A DNA stretch of 11,557 bases from Actinomycetota bacterium (GTDB taxonomy: Bacteria; Actinomycetota; UBA4738; CADDZG01; WHSQ01), in contig JAUJNU010000041.1 of NCBI GenBank assembly GCA_030448085.1, forward strand, positions 1-11,557, written 5' to 3'. Under the pieces are notes generated by a model. That model was not told the origin of the DNA and did not search any database. It worked only from the letters and a program-made list of their open reading frames with translations. The position numbers and the translations under genes were made by a program. This document shows, piece by piece, positions 1 to 7,096 of the stretch (position 1 is its first letter; every line of letters begins with the position of its first letter).

Positions 1-1106
1 AGCTCCTCGTCGAGATGGACGGGTTCGATGTGAAGGGCGGAGTGATCCTCATCGCCGCCACGAACAGGCCTGACATCCTGGACCCGGCACTTCTCCGCCC
101 CGGCCGTTTCGACCGTCAGATCGTCGTCGACCGGCCGGACCTGAACGGCCGGGTCGGGATCCTCAAGGTGCACACCCGCGGCAAGCCACTCGCTAAAGAG
201 ATCGACATCGAGGTACTCGCACGTCGCACCCCGGGCTTCACCGGTGCGGATCTCGCGAACGTGGTGAACGAGGCGGCGCTACTGGCCGCCAGGTTCAACA
301 AGAACGAGATCGCCATGACCGAGCTCGAAGAGGCTATCGACCGGGTTCTTGCCGGCCCGAAGCGGGGCAGCCGGGTCATCTCCGAGAAGGAGAAGAAGGT
401 CATCGCCTACCACGAGGCCGGTCACGCCCTCGTGTCCCACGCACTCCCGAACGCAGACCCGGTGCACAAGGTCTCGATCGTTTCCAGGGGACGCGCCCTC
501 GGCTACACGCTGAACCTTCCCACCGAGGACCGTTTCCTCGTCACACGGTCGGAGATGATCGACCAGCTCGCGATGCTCCTCGGGGGCCGCACCGCCGAGG
601 AGATCGTTTTCGAAGAGCCCACCACCGGCGCTTCGGACGACATCAAGCGATGCACGCAGATAGCGAAGCAGATGGTGACGGAATACGGGATGTCGGACCT
701 CGGGCCGCTCGCGCTGGGGCAGAACGAGTCGCAGCCCTTCCTCGGCCGCGACTTCGGACACGTGCAGGACTACTCCGATGACGTCGCTTCGAAGATCGAT
801 GCCGAGATCAGGCGCTTCGTCGAGGAAGCCCACGACGAAGCCCGAGAGATCGTCCTCAAGCACAGGGACAAGCTGGACCTGATGGTCGAGCGACTCTTCG
901 AGAAGGAGATCCTCGAGAAGGATGAGATCGCCGAGATCTTCGCCGAGGTTGCGAAGCAGTCTCCGGCCGATCCGCTCGAGCGCACCCGGCTCCGGCGCGA
1001 GGACCGGGACCGTCAAGCCCAGGACAATGCCGCTGCCTCCTCGGGCAAGGACGAGCGCAAGCGTCTTCCTCGCCCGGCTCCCAAGCCACGTCTCGGCGAG
1101 GCGTAG
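1..1106 (+). CDS. ftsH: ATP-dependent zinc metalloprotease FtsH, 3' part (5' end outside window)
   Basis: This is the C-terminal part of the membrane-anchored AAA+ protease FtsH, which unfolds and degrades membrane and short-lived cytosolic proteins. The reading frame is open from the window edge (first full codon at base 3), so the N-terminal membrane segments and Walker motifs lie upstream. Visible parts, numbered from the Met at base 15, are: the end of the AAA core, including the second region of homology ([19 protein letters not shown], about 15-33); the AAA lid with [15 protein letters not shown]; and the M41 peptidase domain with the zinc site HEAGH (residues 133-137, bases 411-425). 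The downstream TTGASDD segment carries the likely third zinc ligand, an Asp. The tail after about residue 320 is basic and low in complexity, as in other actinobacterial FtsH proteins. The stop lies 22 bases before folE, matching the ftsH-folE linkage of Actinomycetota. The identification is very secure. Confidence 0.97.
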   Translation, partial: LLVEMDGFDVKGGVILIAATNRPDILDPALLRPGRFDRQIVVDRPDLNGRVGILKVHTRGKPLAKEIDIEVLARRTPGFTGADLANVVNEAALLAARFNKNEIAMTELEEAIDRVLAGPKRGSRVISEKEKKVIAYHEAGHALVSHALPNADPVHKVSIVSRGRALGYTLNLPTEDRFLVTRSEMIDQLAMLLGGRTAEEIVFEEPTTGASDDIKRCTQIAKQMVTEYGMSDLGPLALGQNESQPFLGRDFGHVQDYSDDVASKIDAEIRRFVEEAHDEAREIVLKHRDKLDLMVERLFEKEILEKDEIAEIFAEVAKQSPADPLERTRLRREDRDRQAQDNAAASSGKDERKRLPRPAPKPRLGEA

Positions 1107-1128
1107 AAGCCGAAGTCCGGCGGGGCAC

Positions 1129-1689
1129 ATGGACCACGATTTGATCCAGGAGAGCGTTCGCTCGATCCTGAAAGCCATCGGCGAAGAAGTGGACCGCGAC
1201 GGTCTGAGGGACACACCGGAGCGCGTCGCCGACATGTACGCCGAGATCTTTTCCGGCATAGACCAGGACCCACTCGACGAGCTCCAAGTCCTGTTCGAGG
1301 CGGGGCACGACGAGATGGTGGTGGTGAAAGACATAGCCATGTACTCCGTCTGCGAACATCACCTGATCCCGTTCATCGGACACGCACACGTCGCGTACAT
1401 CCCGAACGATGCAGGTCAGATAACCGGCTTGTCCAAGCTGGCGCGCTTGGTCGACTGCCTCGCCAAGCGTCCGCAGGTCCAGGAGAGGCTGACGACGCAG
1501 ATCGCCGAGTGCCTGGAGAAGGCGCTGGCCCCGCGGGGAGTGCTGGTCGTGGTCGAGGCCGAGCACCTCTGCATGAGCATGAGAGGGGTGCGCAAGCCCG
1601 GTAGCAAGACCGTCACCTCCGCCGTTCGGGGACAGTTCCGCACCTCGGACGCGACGAGGTCGGAGGCACTGGGCCTGATCTTCAGGTAG
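1129..1689 (+). CDS. folE: GTP cyclohydrolase I (FolE)
   Basis: FolE converts GTP to 7,8-dihydroneopterin triphosphate plus formate, the first step of folate synthesis, as a cytosolic zinc-dependent homo-oligomer. The 186-residue protein has the usual family length. Cys75 and His78 in [11 protein letters not shown] and Cys148 in [14 protein letters not shown] match the three zinc ligands. [10 protein letters not shown] (about 100-109) and [13 protein letters not shown] (113-125) are the usual substrate-site and helix segments. I start at the ATG at 1129 because family homology begins there ([19 protein letters not shown]). A longer open frame reaching back to 922 would overlap ftsH by about 185 bases with no similarity to the family. 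No strong Shine-Dalgarno is visible, only G-rich sequence, so coupling to ftsH translation 22 bases upstream is possible. It is the first gene of a folE-folP-folB-folK run. Confidence 0.97.
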   Translation: MDHDLIQESVRSILKAIGEEVDRDGLRDTPERVADMYAEIFSGIDQDPLDELQVLFEAGHDEMVVVKDIAMYSVCEHHLIPFIGHAHVAYIPNDAGQITGLSKLARLVDCLAKRPQVQERLTTQIAECLEKALAPRGVLVVVEAEHLCMSMRGVRKPGSKTVTSAVRGQFRTSDATRSEALGLIFR

Positions 1690-1711
1690 GGCCCGGGCTT
1701 ACACTCCCCCG

Positions 1712-2539
1712 ATGCAGCTGCGATGCAAAGGGCGCACCTTGCCGCTCGATCGGGTTCGCCTGATGGGCATCCTCAACGTGACCCCCGATTCGTTCTCCGA
1801 CGGCGGGCTGTGGCTGGAGCCCCCGACGGCGATCGAGCACGGCCTCGCCATGGTTGAGGAGGGAGCGGACATCGTGGACGTCGGCGGTGAGTCGACCCGT
1901 CCCGGCGCCGACCCCGTCCCCGTGGCTGAGGAGCTGAGGAGGGTTCTCCCTGTCGTGCGGGCACTCGCCGGCGAGGGAGTGACGGTCTCCATAGACACGC
2001 GCAAGGCGGAGGTCGCTGCCGAGGCGATCGAGGCCGGAGCGGCGATCGTGAACGACACCCTCGGGGAGGAGGAGGACCCTCGTCTGGACGGGGTTGCGGC
2101 GGTCTCTGGAGCGGCCATGGTGGTGATGCACTCGCGCGGCACGCCGGCCACCATGAAGTCGATGACCACGTACGGGGACGTGGTCTCGGACGTTCGCGAT
2201 TGGTTGGCCGGCCGGACGGAACGACTGTTGTCCGCGGGGTTCGCGAGGGATTCGATAGCCATCGACCCCGGCATCGGTTTCGCCAAGGGCGCCGTTCAGA
2301 ACCTCGCGCTTCTCAATCATCTGGACGAGCTGGTGACTCTGGGATACCCGGTTCTCGTCGGTACTTCCCGCAAATCGTTCATTGGGGCCATCCTGGACCT
2401 GCCTGAGGGAGAAAGGGTCGACGCCACGGTCGCGACCGCCGTCCTCTCGACGGTCAGGGGAGCGAGGTTGATCCGGGTGCACGACGTGACGGCCGTGCTG
2501 AGGGCCGTGAGGATGACCGAGGCGGTCCTCGAGTCGTGA
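1712..2539 (+). CDS. folP: Dihydropteroate synthase (FolP)
   Basis: DHPS condenses 6-hydroxymethyl-7,8-dihydropterin pyrophosphate with p-aminobenzoate to give 7,8-dihydropteroate. It is the target of sulfonamides. The 275-residue protein is a complete TIM barrel. GILNVTPDSFSDGG (19-32) is the loop 1 pyrophosphate site, GGESTRPGADPV (58-69) is loop 2, SIDTRKAEV follows (93-101), DPGIGFAKG (185-193) binds the pterin, and TSRKSFIG (218-225) and RVHDV (255-259) complete the active site. All the usual key residues appear intact. The ATG at 1712 gives the short N-terminal strand typical of the family. The gap from folE is 22 bases. The stop codon overlaps the GTG start of folB by 4 bases, so the two genes are probably translationally coupled. 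Confidence 0.97.
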   Translation: MQLRCKGRTLPLDRVRLMGILNVTPDSFSDGGLWLEPPTAIEHGLAMVEEGADIVDVGGESTRPGADPVPVAEELRRVLPVVRALAGEGVTVSIDTRKAEVAAEAIEAGAAIVNDTLGEEEDPRLDGVAAVSGAAMVVMHSRGTPATMKSMTTYGDVVSDVRDWLAGRTERLLSAGFARDSIAIDPGIGFAKGAVQNLALLNHLDELVTLGYPVLVGTSRKSFIGAILDLPEGERVDATVATAVLSTVRGARLIRVHDVTAVLRAVRMTEAVLES

Positions 2540-2889
2540 GCGACCTCATCCGGGTAGCGGGGCTCGAGGTCGAGGCCCACGTGGGCGTGACCGACGAGGA
2601 GCAGGCGAGCCCCCAGTTGCTGCTGGTAGGGGTGGAGGTCCGCTTGGACCTAACCGCCGCCGCCGCCTCGGACGACCTCGACGACACGGTTGACTACGGA
2701 TCCCTCGTCGAGGCCGTCGCCCGCAGGGTTGAAAACACCCGGGCGCGGCTCTTGGAGCATCTGGCGGCCGAGATAGTCGATCAGGTGCGGACGCTACCGG
2801 GCGTGGCCGGCGTTACGGTTGAGGTGGCAAAGAAGCATCCGCCCATCGACCGGGCGCTCGGATCCGTCTCGGTCGTCTTGCAGAGGTAG
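2536..2889 (+). CDS. folB: Dihydroneopterin aldolase (FolB)
   Basis: FolB cleaves 7,8-dihydroneopterin to 6-hydroxymethyl-7,8-dihydropterin and glycolaldehyde, feeding FolK and then FolP. The 117-residue length is normal for this tunnel-fold enzyme, which forms homo-octamers in known members. Family signatures are AHVGVTDEEQASPQ (14-27) with the substrate-contacting Glu, TVDYGSLVEAV (51-61), LLEHLAAEI (72-80) with the pterin-anchoring Glu74, and VEVAKKHPPI (95-104), where Lys99 or Lys100 is the catalytic lysine. The usual Lys-Pro of that last motif is Lys-Lys here. Translation starts at a GTG overlapping the folP stop codon by 4 bases (GTGA), with no independent ribosome-binding site evident, so expression probably relies on coupling to folP. 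Confidence 0.95.
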   Translation: MSDLIRVAGLEVEAHVGVTDEEQASPQLLLVGVEVRLDLTAAAASDDLDDTVDYGSLVEAVARRVENTRARLLEHLAAEIVDQVRTLPGVAGVTVEVAKKHPPIDRALGSVSVVLQR

Positions 2890-2895
2890 GAAGTC

Positions 2896-3393
2896 GTGGT
2901 GGGAAACGTGACGAAGACGTGGTTGAGCCTAGGCTCGAACGTGGGGGAGCGCGCGACGTTCGTTCGTGGAGCGGTCGAGCAGCTGCGCGCCCTTGAAGGC
3001 TTCGATGTGCTGCGCGTCTCGAGCCTGTACGAGACCGCGCCCGTGGGCGGGCCGCCGCAGCGCTCGTACGTGAATGCGGTCGTCGCCGGCGAGACCACCC
3101 TGGCTGCGCGCGATCTCCTGCTCGCCACCCAGGCTGTCGAGAGGAAGATGGGGAGGGAGGAGAGCTTCATCCGCTGGGGGCCGCGCGTCATCGACGTCGA
3201 CATCGTCGCCTACGGGGACGAGAAGATCAGCGAGCCCGACCTCGAGATCCCACACCCGCGACTGAACGAGCGGCGCTTCGTGCTGGTCCCTCTACTCGAG
3301 ATCGAGCCGGGCATGACGGACCCCTGGGGAGACCGCTACAGCACTCGTCTGGACGAAGCCGAGGGAGAGGTCATCCTGCTCGGCCCCCTCTAG
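2896..3393 (+). CDS. folK: 2-amino-4-hydroxy-6-hydroxymethyldihydropteridine pyrophosphokinase (HPPK, FolK)
   Basis: HPPK transfers pyrophosphate from ATP to 6-hydroxymethyl-7,8-dihydropterin, making the direct substrate of FolP. At about 165 residues it has the usual single-domain length. It shows SLGSNVGER (11-19), SSLYETAPVGGPPQRSYVNAV (42-62), RWGPRVIDVDIVAYG (93-107) with the two magnesium aspartates Asp100 and Asp102 (Asp95 and Asp97 in E. coli), and IPHPRLNERRFVLVPLLEI (118-136). The start is uncertain among GTG codons at 2896, 2899 and 2908. An AGGAAG stretch at 2888-2893 is only 2 bases from the first and 5 bases from the second, so 2899 may be the true start. The gap to folB is 6 bases. 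This is the last gene of the fol run. Its stop lies 5 bases from the stop of the convergent protease gene. Confidence 0.95.
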   Translation: MVGNVTKTWLSLGSNVGERATFVRGAVEQLRALEGFDVLRVSSLYETAPVGGPPQRSYVNAVVAGETTLAARDLLLATQAVERKMGREESFIRWGPRVIDVDIVAYGDEKISEPDLEIPHPRLNERRFVLVPLLEIEPGMTDPWGDRYSTRLDEAEGEVILLGPL

Positions 3394-3406
3394 CCCTCCT
3401 AGGGCT
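3392..3406. terminator. Small hairpin spanning both convergent stop codons
   Basis: AGCCCT (3392-3397) and AGGGCT (3401-3406) form a perfect 6-bp stem with a 3-base loop. It covers part of the folK stop and the stop of the minus-strand protease gene. Being symmetric, it would form in transcripts from either direction. No T-run follows on either side, so it is not a classical intrinsic terminator, but it is the only dyad at this convergent junction. Confidence 0.3.
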
Positions 3407-5150
3407 GTTGCTGCAGGGTCGCCTGGTAGCTGAACTGGAGGTTGTCGTCCTGCGGGAACCCGGAGCACGAGACCGAGTAGTCCCATTGCTCGTAGCAGCG
3501 CTCGATCCTGGTGCTGGCGTTGGTCAGGACAAGGACCACCTTCGTGGAAGTCCCGAAGGGCACGGATATCGTTCCGTCCCCGTTCTCGTTCAGCTGGATC
3601 GTGTCCACCGTGGCCCGCTCGCCGAGCCCGCTGTTGACGAAGGTCAGGATCTTGGCCCGGCTGCCCGTGCGCAGGGCGGGAGCGTCGACCTTCACCTGAA
3701 GCGTGTCGGAGGGGCTCACGCCGGCGCCGCGCCGGAACCGGACGTACCGATGGGTCAGGTGGTCGAGGATCGTCGACATCTGCCCGGTTGCGGGGTCCGT
3801 CCCGGACACCACCTCGCTCGCCTGCAACGGCGGGCCGCCCCCGAGGTACCGGAGGTATGCCTGGCCCTCTTCGTACGCCTCTTCCGCGATGAAATTCGAC
3901 ACGCCGAAGTCCGAGTAGAGGTCTCGAAAGTTCTTTGCCCTCAGCCGCTCGTTCGCGACCGAAACGGCGGCCTGGAGTGAGTATTGGTCGCCGTGAGCGG
4001 CCTGCCGGCTGGCGTCTGCGTGGCCCCAGACGGCCTTGATGACGCCGGGGGCCCTCGAGCCTCCCGTTCCCAGGTACTCGGTCATGAAGCGCCAGAAGAG
4101 CCAGGCTCCGTACCGATGGCCGAACTTGGGCGACGACGTGTCGTAACTCGAGTAGTCGACGGGGACGTGCGGCTGCGTCAGGGGGCTTTTGGTCAGGTAC
4201 TGGTAGTTGTCGTTGATTGCATCGAAGACCTCGTCCTCCATGGCCGTGGCCGTTCCCTCGAGGAGCCACGCGTCTTCCCCGAAGTCATAGGCGAACTGGA
4301 CCGCGTGAAAGAACTCGTGAGCCGCGGTGACCCTCAGGTTCTTTAGCGGCGTGAGGTTCGGGAACTCGGCTTGCGAGAAGTCGTTGTCGAGAACGCAATA
4401 TGCGGAGACGTCCCAATAGGGGTAGTCGGCGGTCCCGACCCGCGAGGCGTTCGGGTCGTCGGTGGTGCAGTAGCCATACAAGCCGAGGGAGTCCTTGCCC
4501 ACGTTCGCTAGATAGATGTCGGTCTTGTTGTTGCCGCCGTTCACCTGGGACCTGCCGTCCGGCTTGGGCTTGCGGTAGCCGAGGTCCCGGATCTCGACGT
4601 CCCACACCTTGACGAAGGTGGCGATGGTCTTGTCGACCCAATCGGGCCTCCCGTTGCCGTTCGCGTCGCGCTGCGGCGGGGCGTGCTGCCCGCGCTTGGT
4701 CCAATGGAAACAAAGCGGCATATCGCGTCGGCACTTGCGCTTGCGAGGGGCATCTCCGTAGGAGACGCCGCTGAAGGGGTTGTAGCCCCCTGAAGGTCGA
4801 CCTAGCACCTGCTGGGCCGTCTTCTTCTCCGAAGGGGACAGCCGGCTCAGGCTGAGAGCCAGGGTCCGGAGGGTGTCCGTAGCCTCGCGGGGGTCCGCGG
4901 GCGCGACCTCGCCGTAGCGGGATTCGACCTCTGCCCGGTTGAAGATGGCCCGGGCACGCTCCAAAGCGTGTTGGGCGGGGGTTATCTCCCCGTTGGCGAG
5001 CGCTCTTCCGAGCGCGTCAGCACGGGCCCCGGCTCCCGGTGGAACCTTTCCGTTCCCTCTCGTCGACCGAGGCTCTGCCCCGGCTACCGGCGCGACGAGG
5101 CAAAGGCAGGCAGCGACGGCGATCGCCGCCGGGCGTAGATGTGATCTCAC
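3399..5150 (-). CDS. Secreted HEXXH metalloprotease resembling the MXAN_6640 family
   Basis: This is a probable exported zinc metalloprotease of 583 residues. I choose the GTG start at 5150: a GAAAGG Shine-Dalgarno lies 6 bases upstream and a signal peptide begins at once (RSHLR, a hydrophobic core at about 7-23, likely cleavage at AGA|EP after residue 25). The frame stays open upstream to about 5267, but that stretch is not signal-peptide-like. A helical prodomain-like region (about 40-115) comes first, then an Asp/Asn-rich calcium-type loop DANGNGRPD (162-170). The catalytic site is AAHEFFHAVQFAYD, with His278, Glu279 and His282; WLLEGTATAMEDE follows, and Glu298 is the likely third ligand. 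Cysteine pairs (140/147, 228/252, 552/562) suit an extracytoplasmic protein. The last 110 or so residues look like a beta-sandwich accessory domain. The motif layout recalls MXAN_6640-type putative metalloproteases. Substrate and role are unknown. It faces against the housekeeping genes on both sides. Confidence 0.85.
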   Translation of the reverse strand: MRSHLRPAAIAVAACLCLVAPVAGAEPRSTRGNGKVPPGAGARADALGRALANGEITPAQHALERARAIFNRAEVESRYGEVAPADPREATDTLRTLALSLSRLSPSEKKTAQQVLGRPSGGYNPFSGVSYGDAPRKRKCRRDMPLCFHWTKRGQHAPPQRDANGNGRPDWVDKTIATFVKVWDVEIRDLGYRKPKPDGRSQVNGGNNKTDIYLANVGKDSLGLYGYCTTDDPNASRVGTADYPYWDVSAYCVLDNDFSQAEFPNLTPLKNLRVTAAHEFFHAVQFAYDFGEDAWLLEGTATAMEDEVFDAINDNYQYLTKSPLTQPHVPVDYSSYDTSSPKFGHRYGAWLFWRFMTEYLGTGGSRAPGVIKAVWGHADASRQAAHGDQYSLQAAVSVANERLRAKNFRDLYSDFGVSNFIAEEAYEEGQAYLRYLGGGPPLQASEVVSGTDPATGQMSTILDHLTHRYVRFRRGAGVSPSDTLQVKVDAPALRTGSRAKILTFVNSGLGERATVDTIQLNENGDGTISVPFGTSTKVVLVLTNASTRIERCYEQWDYSVSCSGFPQDDNLQFSYQATLQQQP

Positions 5151-5287
5151 TAGGTACCTTTCGACGTGCCAAATGTCCGAGTTGAGCCCCTGGTCCATAT
5201 AACGCCCGCCGGGGCCTCTCTGTTTCCTTCTGGCGGCCGTATCCTTGAGTGGTCGACCGGTACCCACTGTGGACTGGAGCGAAGGAT
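5151..5287. promoter_or_regulatory. Divergent intergenic region between the protease gene and the pan operon
   Basis: This 137-base gap must carry the protease promoter and probably one for the DUF2520-pan operon. No full consensus promoter is visible. A TATAAC at 5198-5203 (plus strand), also readable on the minus strand as an AT-rich TATATG, is the best -10 candidate. Neither direction has a convincing -35. Dyads are present: GGTACC occurs at 5153-5158 and 5259-5264, GGTCGACC at 5251-5258, and arms AGTGG (5248-5252) and CCACT (5264-5268) enclose the latter, a possible operator. The assignment rests mainly on gene orientation. Confidence 0.4.
5157..5162 (-). promoter_or_regulatory. Shine-Dalgarno fixing the protease start
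   Basis: On the minus strand this reads GAAAGG, 6 bases before the GTG at 5150. It is the reason for preferring the signal-peptide-proximal GTG over upstream in-frame starts at about 5198 and 5267. Confidence 0.6.
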
Positions 5288-6232
5288 ATGGGAAGGCATC
5301 ACCCCTATGGGGGATCAGCGGCGCATGCGGCCCCCGAGAAGTCGGGCATCCTCGGTCGCGTCGCCCTCGTAGGCGCCGGGCGGGTCGGTACCGCTCTCGC
5401 TGAGCTCCTCAGGCGTCGGGGGCACCCGGTCGTGGCCGTTCATTCACGTTCCAGAGCCTCTGCCGAGAGGGCCGCTGCCCTGACCGGCGCGCCCGTTTTC
5501 GCCACCCTCGACGAGCTTCCCCCTTTCGACCTCGTCTTGATCGGAGTGTCCGAGACCGCGATCGCCACAGTTGCGGACGCTCTCGCCCGAGCCCGCCCGG
5601 GCCTGGACGGGGCTCACGCGCTGCACTTTGCCGGAGCGCTCGGCACCGAGCCCCTGATGGCCCTTGCAGGCGCCGGGGCGGCGGTGCTCGCGCTTCACCC
5701 CGTGCAGGCTTGTCCGAGCGTCGAAGCCGGGCTGGGGCGCTTGCCCGGGTCTGCGTGGGGGGTCACCTGCGCTCCCGGCGACAGGGCGTGGGCCGGCAGG
5801 TTCGTGGGCCTGCTCGATGGCACCCCGTTCCACATCGACGAAGCCGATCGGGTGCTATGGCACGCGGCTGCGGTGGTCACCTCTAACGGCATCGCGGCCG
5901 TCATGGGCCAGGCCGGGCGGATCCTCGAGCAGCTGGGGTTCGGTTCCCCCGGGGAGATCCTCGGCCCTCTCGCCGAGGGCACGGTCGGGAACGTCCTGGG
6001 TGGAGGCATGTCACCGGAGACGCTCACGGGGCCGGTCGTGAGAGGGGAGGCCGGGACCGTGGCGGCCCACGTACGAGCCCTGCAGCACGCCGCTCCCTCT
6101 CTTCTCCCCGGCTACCTCCATGTGGCCCGGGCCATCCTCGAGACGGCGGTGACCTCGGGCCGGGCGGACGGGGAGGTCGAAGCCCGGGTGAGGTCGGTTT
6201 TGGGGGCCGAGGCCGGGGCGGGCCGGCCATGA
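5288..6232 (+). CDS. Rossmann-like / DUF2520 domain oxidoreductase, candidate ketopantoate reductase-like protein
   Basis: This is a 314-residue NAD(P)-binding protein. The N-terminal Rossmann fold has VALVGAGRVGTAL (25-37) with the GxGxxG dinucleotide loop. Strand beta-2 ends in AVHSRSRASAERAA, where Ser/Arg residues, not an acid, suggest NADP(H) preference. A middle segment carries ALHPVQACPS (about 135-144). The C-terminal helical DUF2520 part has WHAAAVVTSNGIAAVMGQA (191-209) and the hallmark LTGPVVRGEAGTVAAH (246-261). I start at the ATG at 5288. Its AGGA lies unusually close, and an in-frame GTG at 5249 is possible but has no ribosome site. The stop overlaps panC (ATGA), so the two are coupled. 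M. tuberculosis has a similar protein (Rv3603c) in the same place. The fold resembles 6-phosphogluconate dehydrogenase and ketopantoate reductase enzymes. A role in pantothenate synthesis is inferred from context, not shown. Confidence 0.85.
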   Translation: MGRHHPYGGSAAHAAPEKSGILGRVALVGAGRVGTALAELLRRRGHPVVAVHSRSRASAERAAALTGAPVFATLDELPPFDLVLIGVSETAIATVADALARARPGLDGAHALHFAGALGTEPLMALAGAGAAVLALHPVQACPSVEAGLGRLPGSAWGVTCAPGDRAWAGRFVGLLDGTPFHIDEADRVLWHAAAVVTSNGIAAVMGQAGRILEQLGFGSPGEILGPLAEGTVGNVLGGGMSPETLTGPVVRGEAGTVAAHVRALQHAAPSLLPGYLHVARAILETAVTSGRADGEVEARVRSVLGAEAGAGRP

Positions 6233-7068
6233 TGATCGCCCGCACCCGTGGCGAGCTCAGGGAACTCACCGGGTCTGGGGACGGGATCGCGTTCGTCCCC
6301 ACGATGGGAGCCCTTCATGAAGGACACCTGTCTCTCGTGCGTGCCGCGGCTGAGGTAGGTGGGCCGATCGTCCTCAGCATCTTCGTCAACCCACTCCAGT
6401 TCGGGTCGACCGAGGACCTCGCTTCCTACCCACGCGACGAGGACCGGGACCTGTCGCTGGCAGGCGCGGCCGGGGTGGACGTAGCGTTCGTCCCGGCCGC
6501 CGAAGAGATCTATCCGAGCGGAGGCTCGGTGACGGTTGACGCCGGCCCTCTGGGACGCATCCTCGAGGGGGCCGCGCGGCCGGGGCACTTCCACGGAGTG
6601 GCGACGGTTGTTGCGAAGCTCTTCAACCTGGTCCGGCCCCGCTACGCTTTCTTCGGGCAGAAGGACGCGCAGCAGGTGGCAGTGGTCCGCGGGATGGTCC
6701 GAGACCTACTCTTCCAGACCGAGATAGTGGTGGGCCCTATCGTTCGAGACGTGGACGGACTGGCGCTCAGCAGCAGGAACGCCTACTTGACGGAGGAAGG
6801 CAGGAGGCGTGCGCTCGCCCTATGGAGCTCCCTCCGGGCGGGGGAGAAAGCCTGGCGCGCCGGCGGCTCGCCTCAGGAGGCGGAGACCGCGATGCACGAG
6901 GTGCTGGCGGTTGCCGAGGGGGTCGAGCCCGACTACGCCGTAGCCGTAGACCCGGACAGCTTCGTTGCCCCCCCTGAGGGAACGGACGAGGTGCTGCTAC
7001 TGGTGGCGGCTCGGGTTGGCACCACCCGGCTCATAGACAACCTTCAGGTCACAAGAGACCGGGATTGA
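6229..7068 (+). CDS. panC: Pantothenate synthetase (PanC)
   Basis: PanC joins pantoate and beta-alanine using ATP, through a pantoyl-adenylate intermediate, to give pantothenate in the cytosol. The 279-residue length matches bacterial PanC (about 280). Nucleotidyltransferase signatures are complete: [16 protein letters not shown] (23-38) with the HIGH-type motif (His30, His33), IFVNPLQFG (51-59), [19 protein letters not shown] (117-135), FFGQKDAQQ (141-149), and the KMSKS-equivalent [10 protein letters not shown] (178-187). The gene begins with two consecutive ATG codons, the first overlapping the upstream stop as ATGA. Its beta-alanine substrate is made by PanD, encoded 28 bases downstream, and its product is phosphorylated by CoaX, the gene after that. 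Nothing looks damaged. Confidence 0.97.
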   Translation: MMIARTRGELRELTGSGDGIAFVPTMGALHEGHLSLVRAAAEVGGPIVLSIFVNPLQFGSTEDLASYPRDEDRDLSLAGAAGVDVAFVPAAEEIYPSGGSVTVDAGPLGRILEGAARPGHFHGVATVVAKLFNLVRPRYAFFGQKDAQQVAVVRGMVRDLLFQTEIVVGPIVRDVDGLALSSRNAYLTEEGRRRALALWSSLRAGEKAWRAGGSPQEAETAMHEVLAVAEGVEPDYAVAVDPDSFVAPPEGTDEVLLLVAARVGTTRLIDNLQVTRDRD

Positions 7069-7096
7069 TCAGCGTCAACAAGGAGAGGGAGACCTG

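Noticed and set aside
922..1128. N-terminal extension of folE back into ftsH
   Set aside because: The extra 69 residues are Arg/Ser-rich out-of-frame ftsH sequence. FolE homology starts at the ATG at 1129.
279..1340. Long minus-strand open frame opposite ftsH and folE
   Set aside because: It lies antisense to two unmistakable conserved genes and spans their boundary. It has no family signature or ribosome site.
5151..5267. N-terminal extension of the metalloprotease up to 5267
   Set aside because: It would bury the signal peptide behind about 39 polar residues. The GTG at 5150 has a well-spaced GAAAGG.
5249..5287. GTG at 5249 as the start of the DUF2520 protein
   Set aside because: There is no Shine-Dalgarno before it and the added residues have no family resemblance. 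The ATG at 5288 is preferred, although its AGGA is very close, so some doubt remains.
5302..5312. CCCC-TAT-GGGG hairpin just after the DUF2520 start, considered as a riboswitch or attenuator
   Set aside because: It is only a 4-bp stem inside the coding sequence, with no surrounding conserved riboswitch structure.
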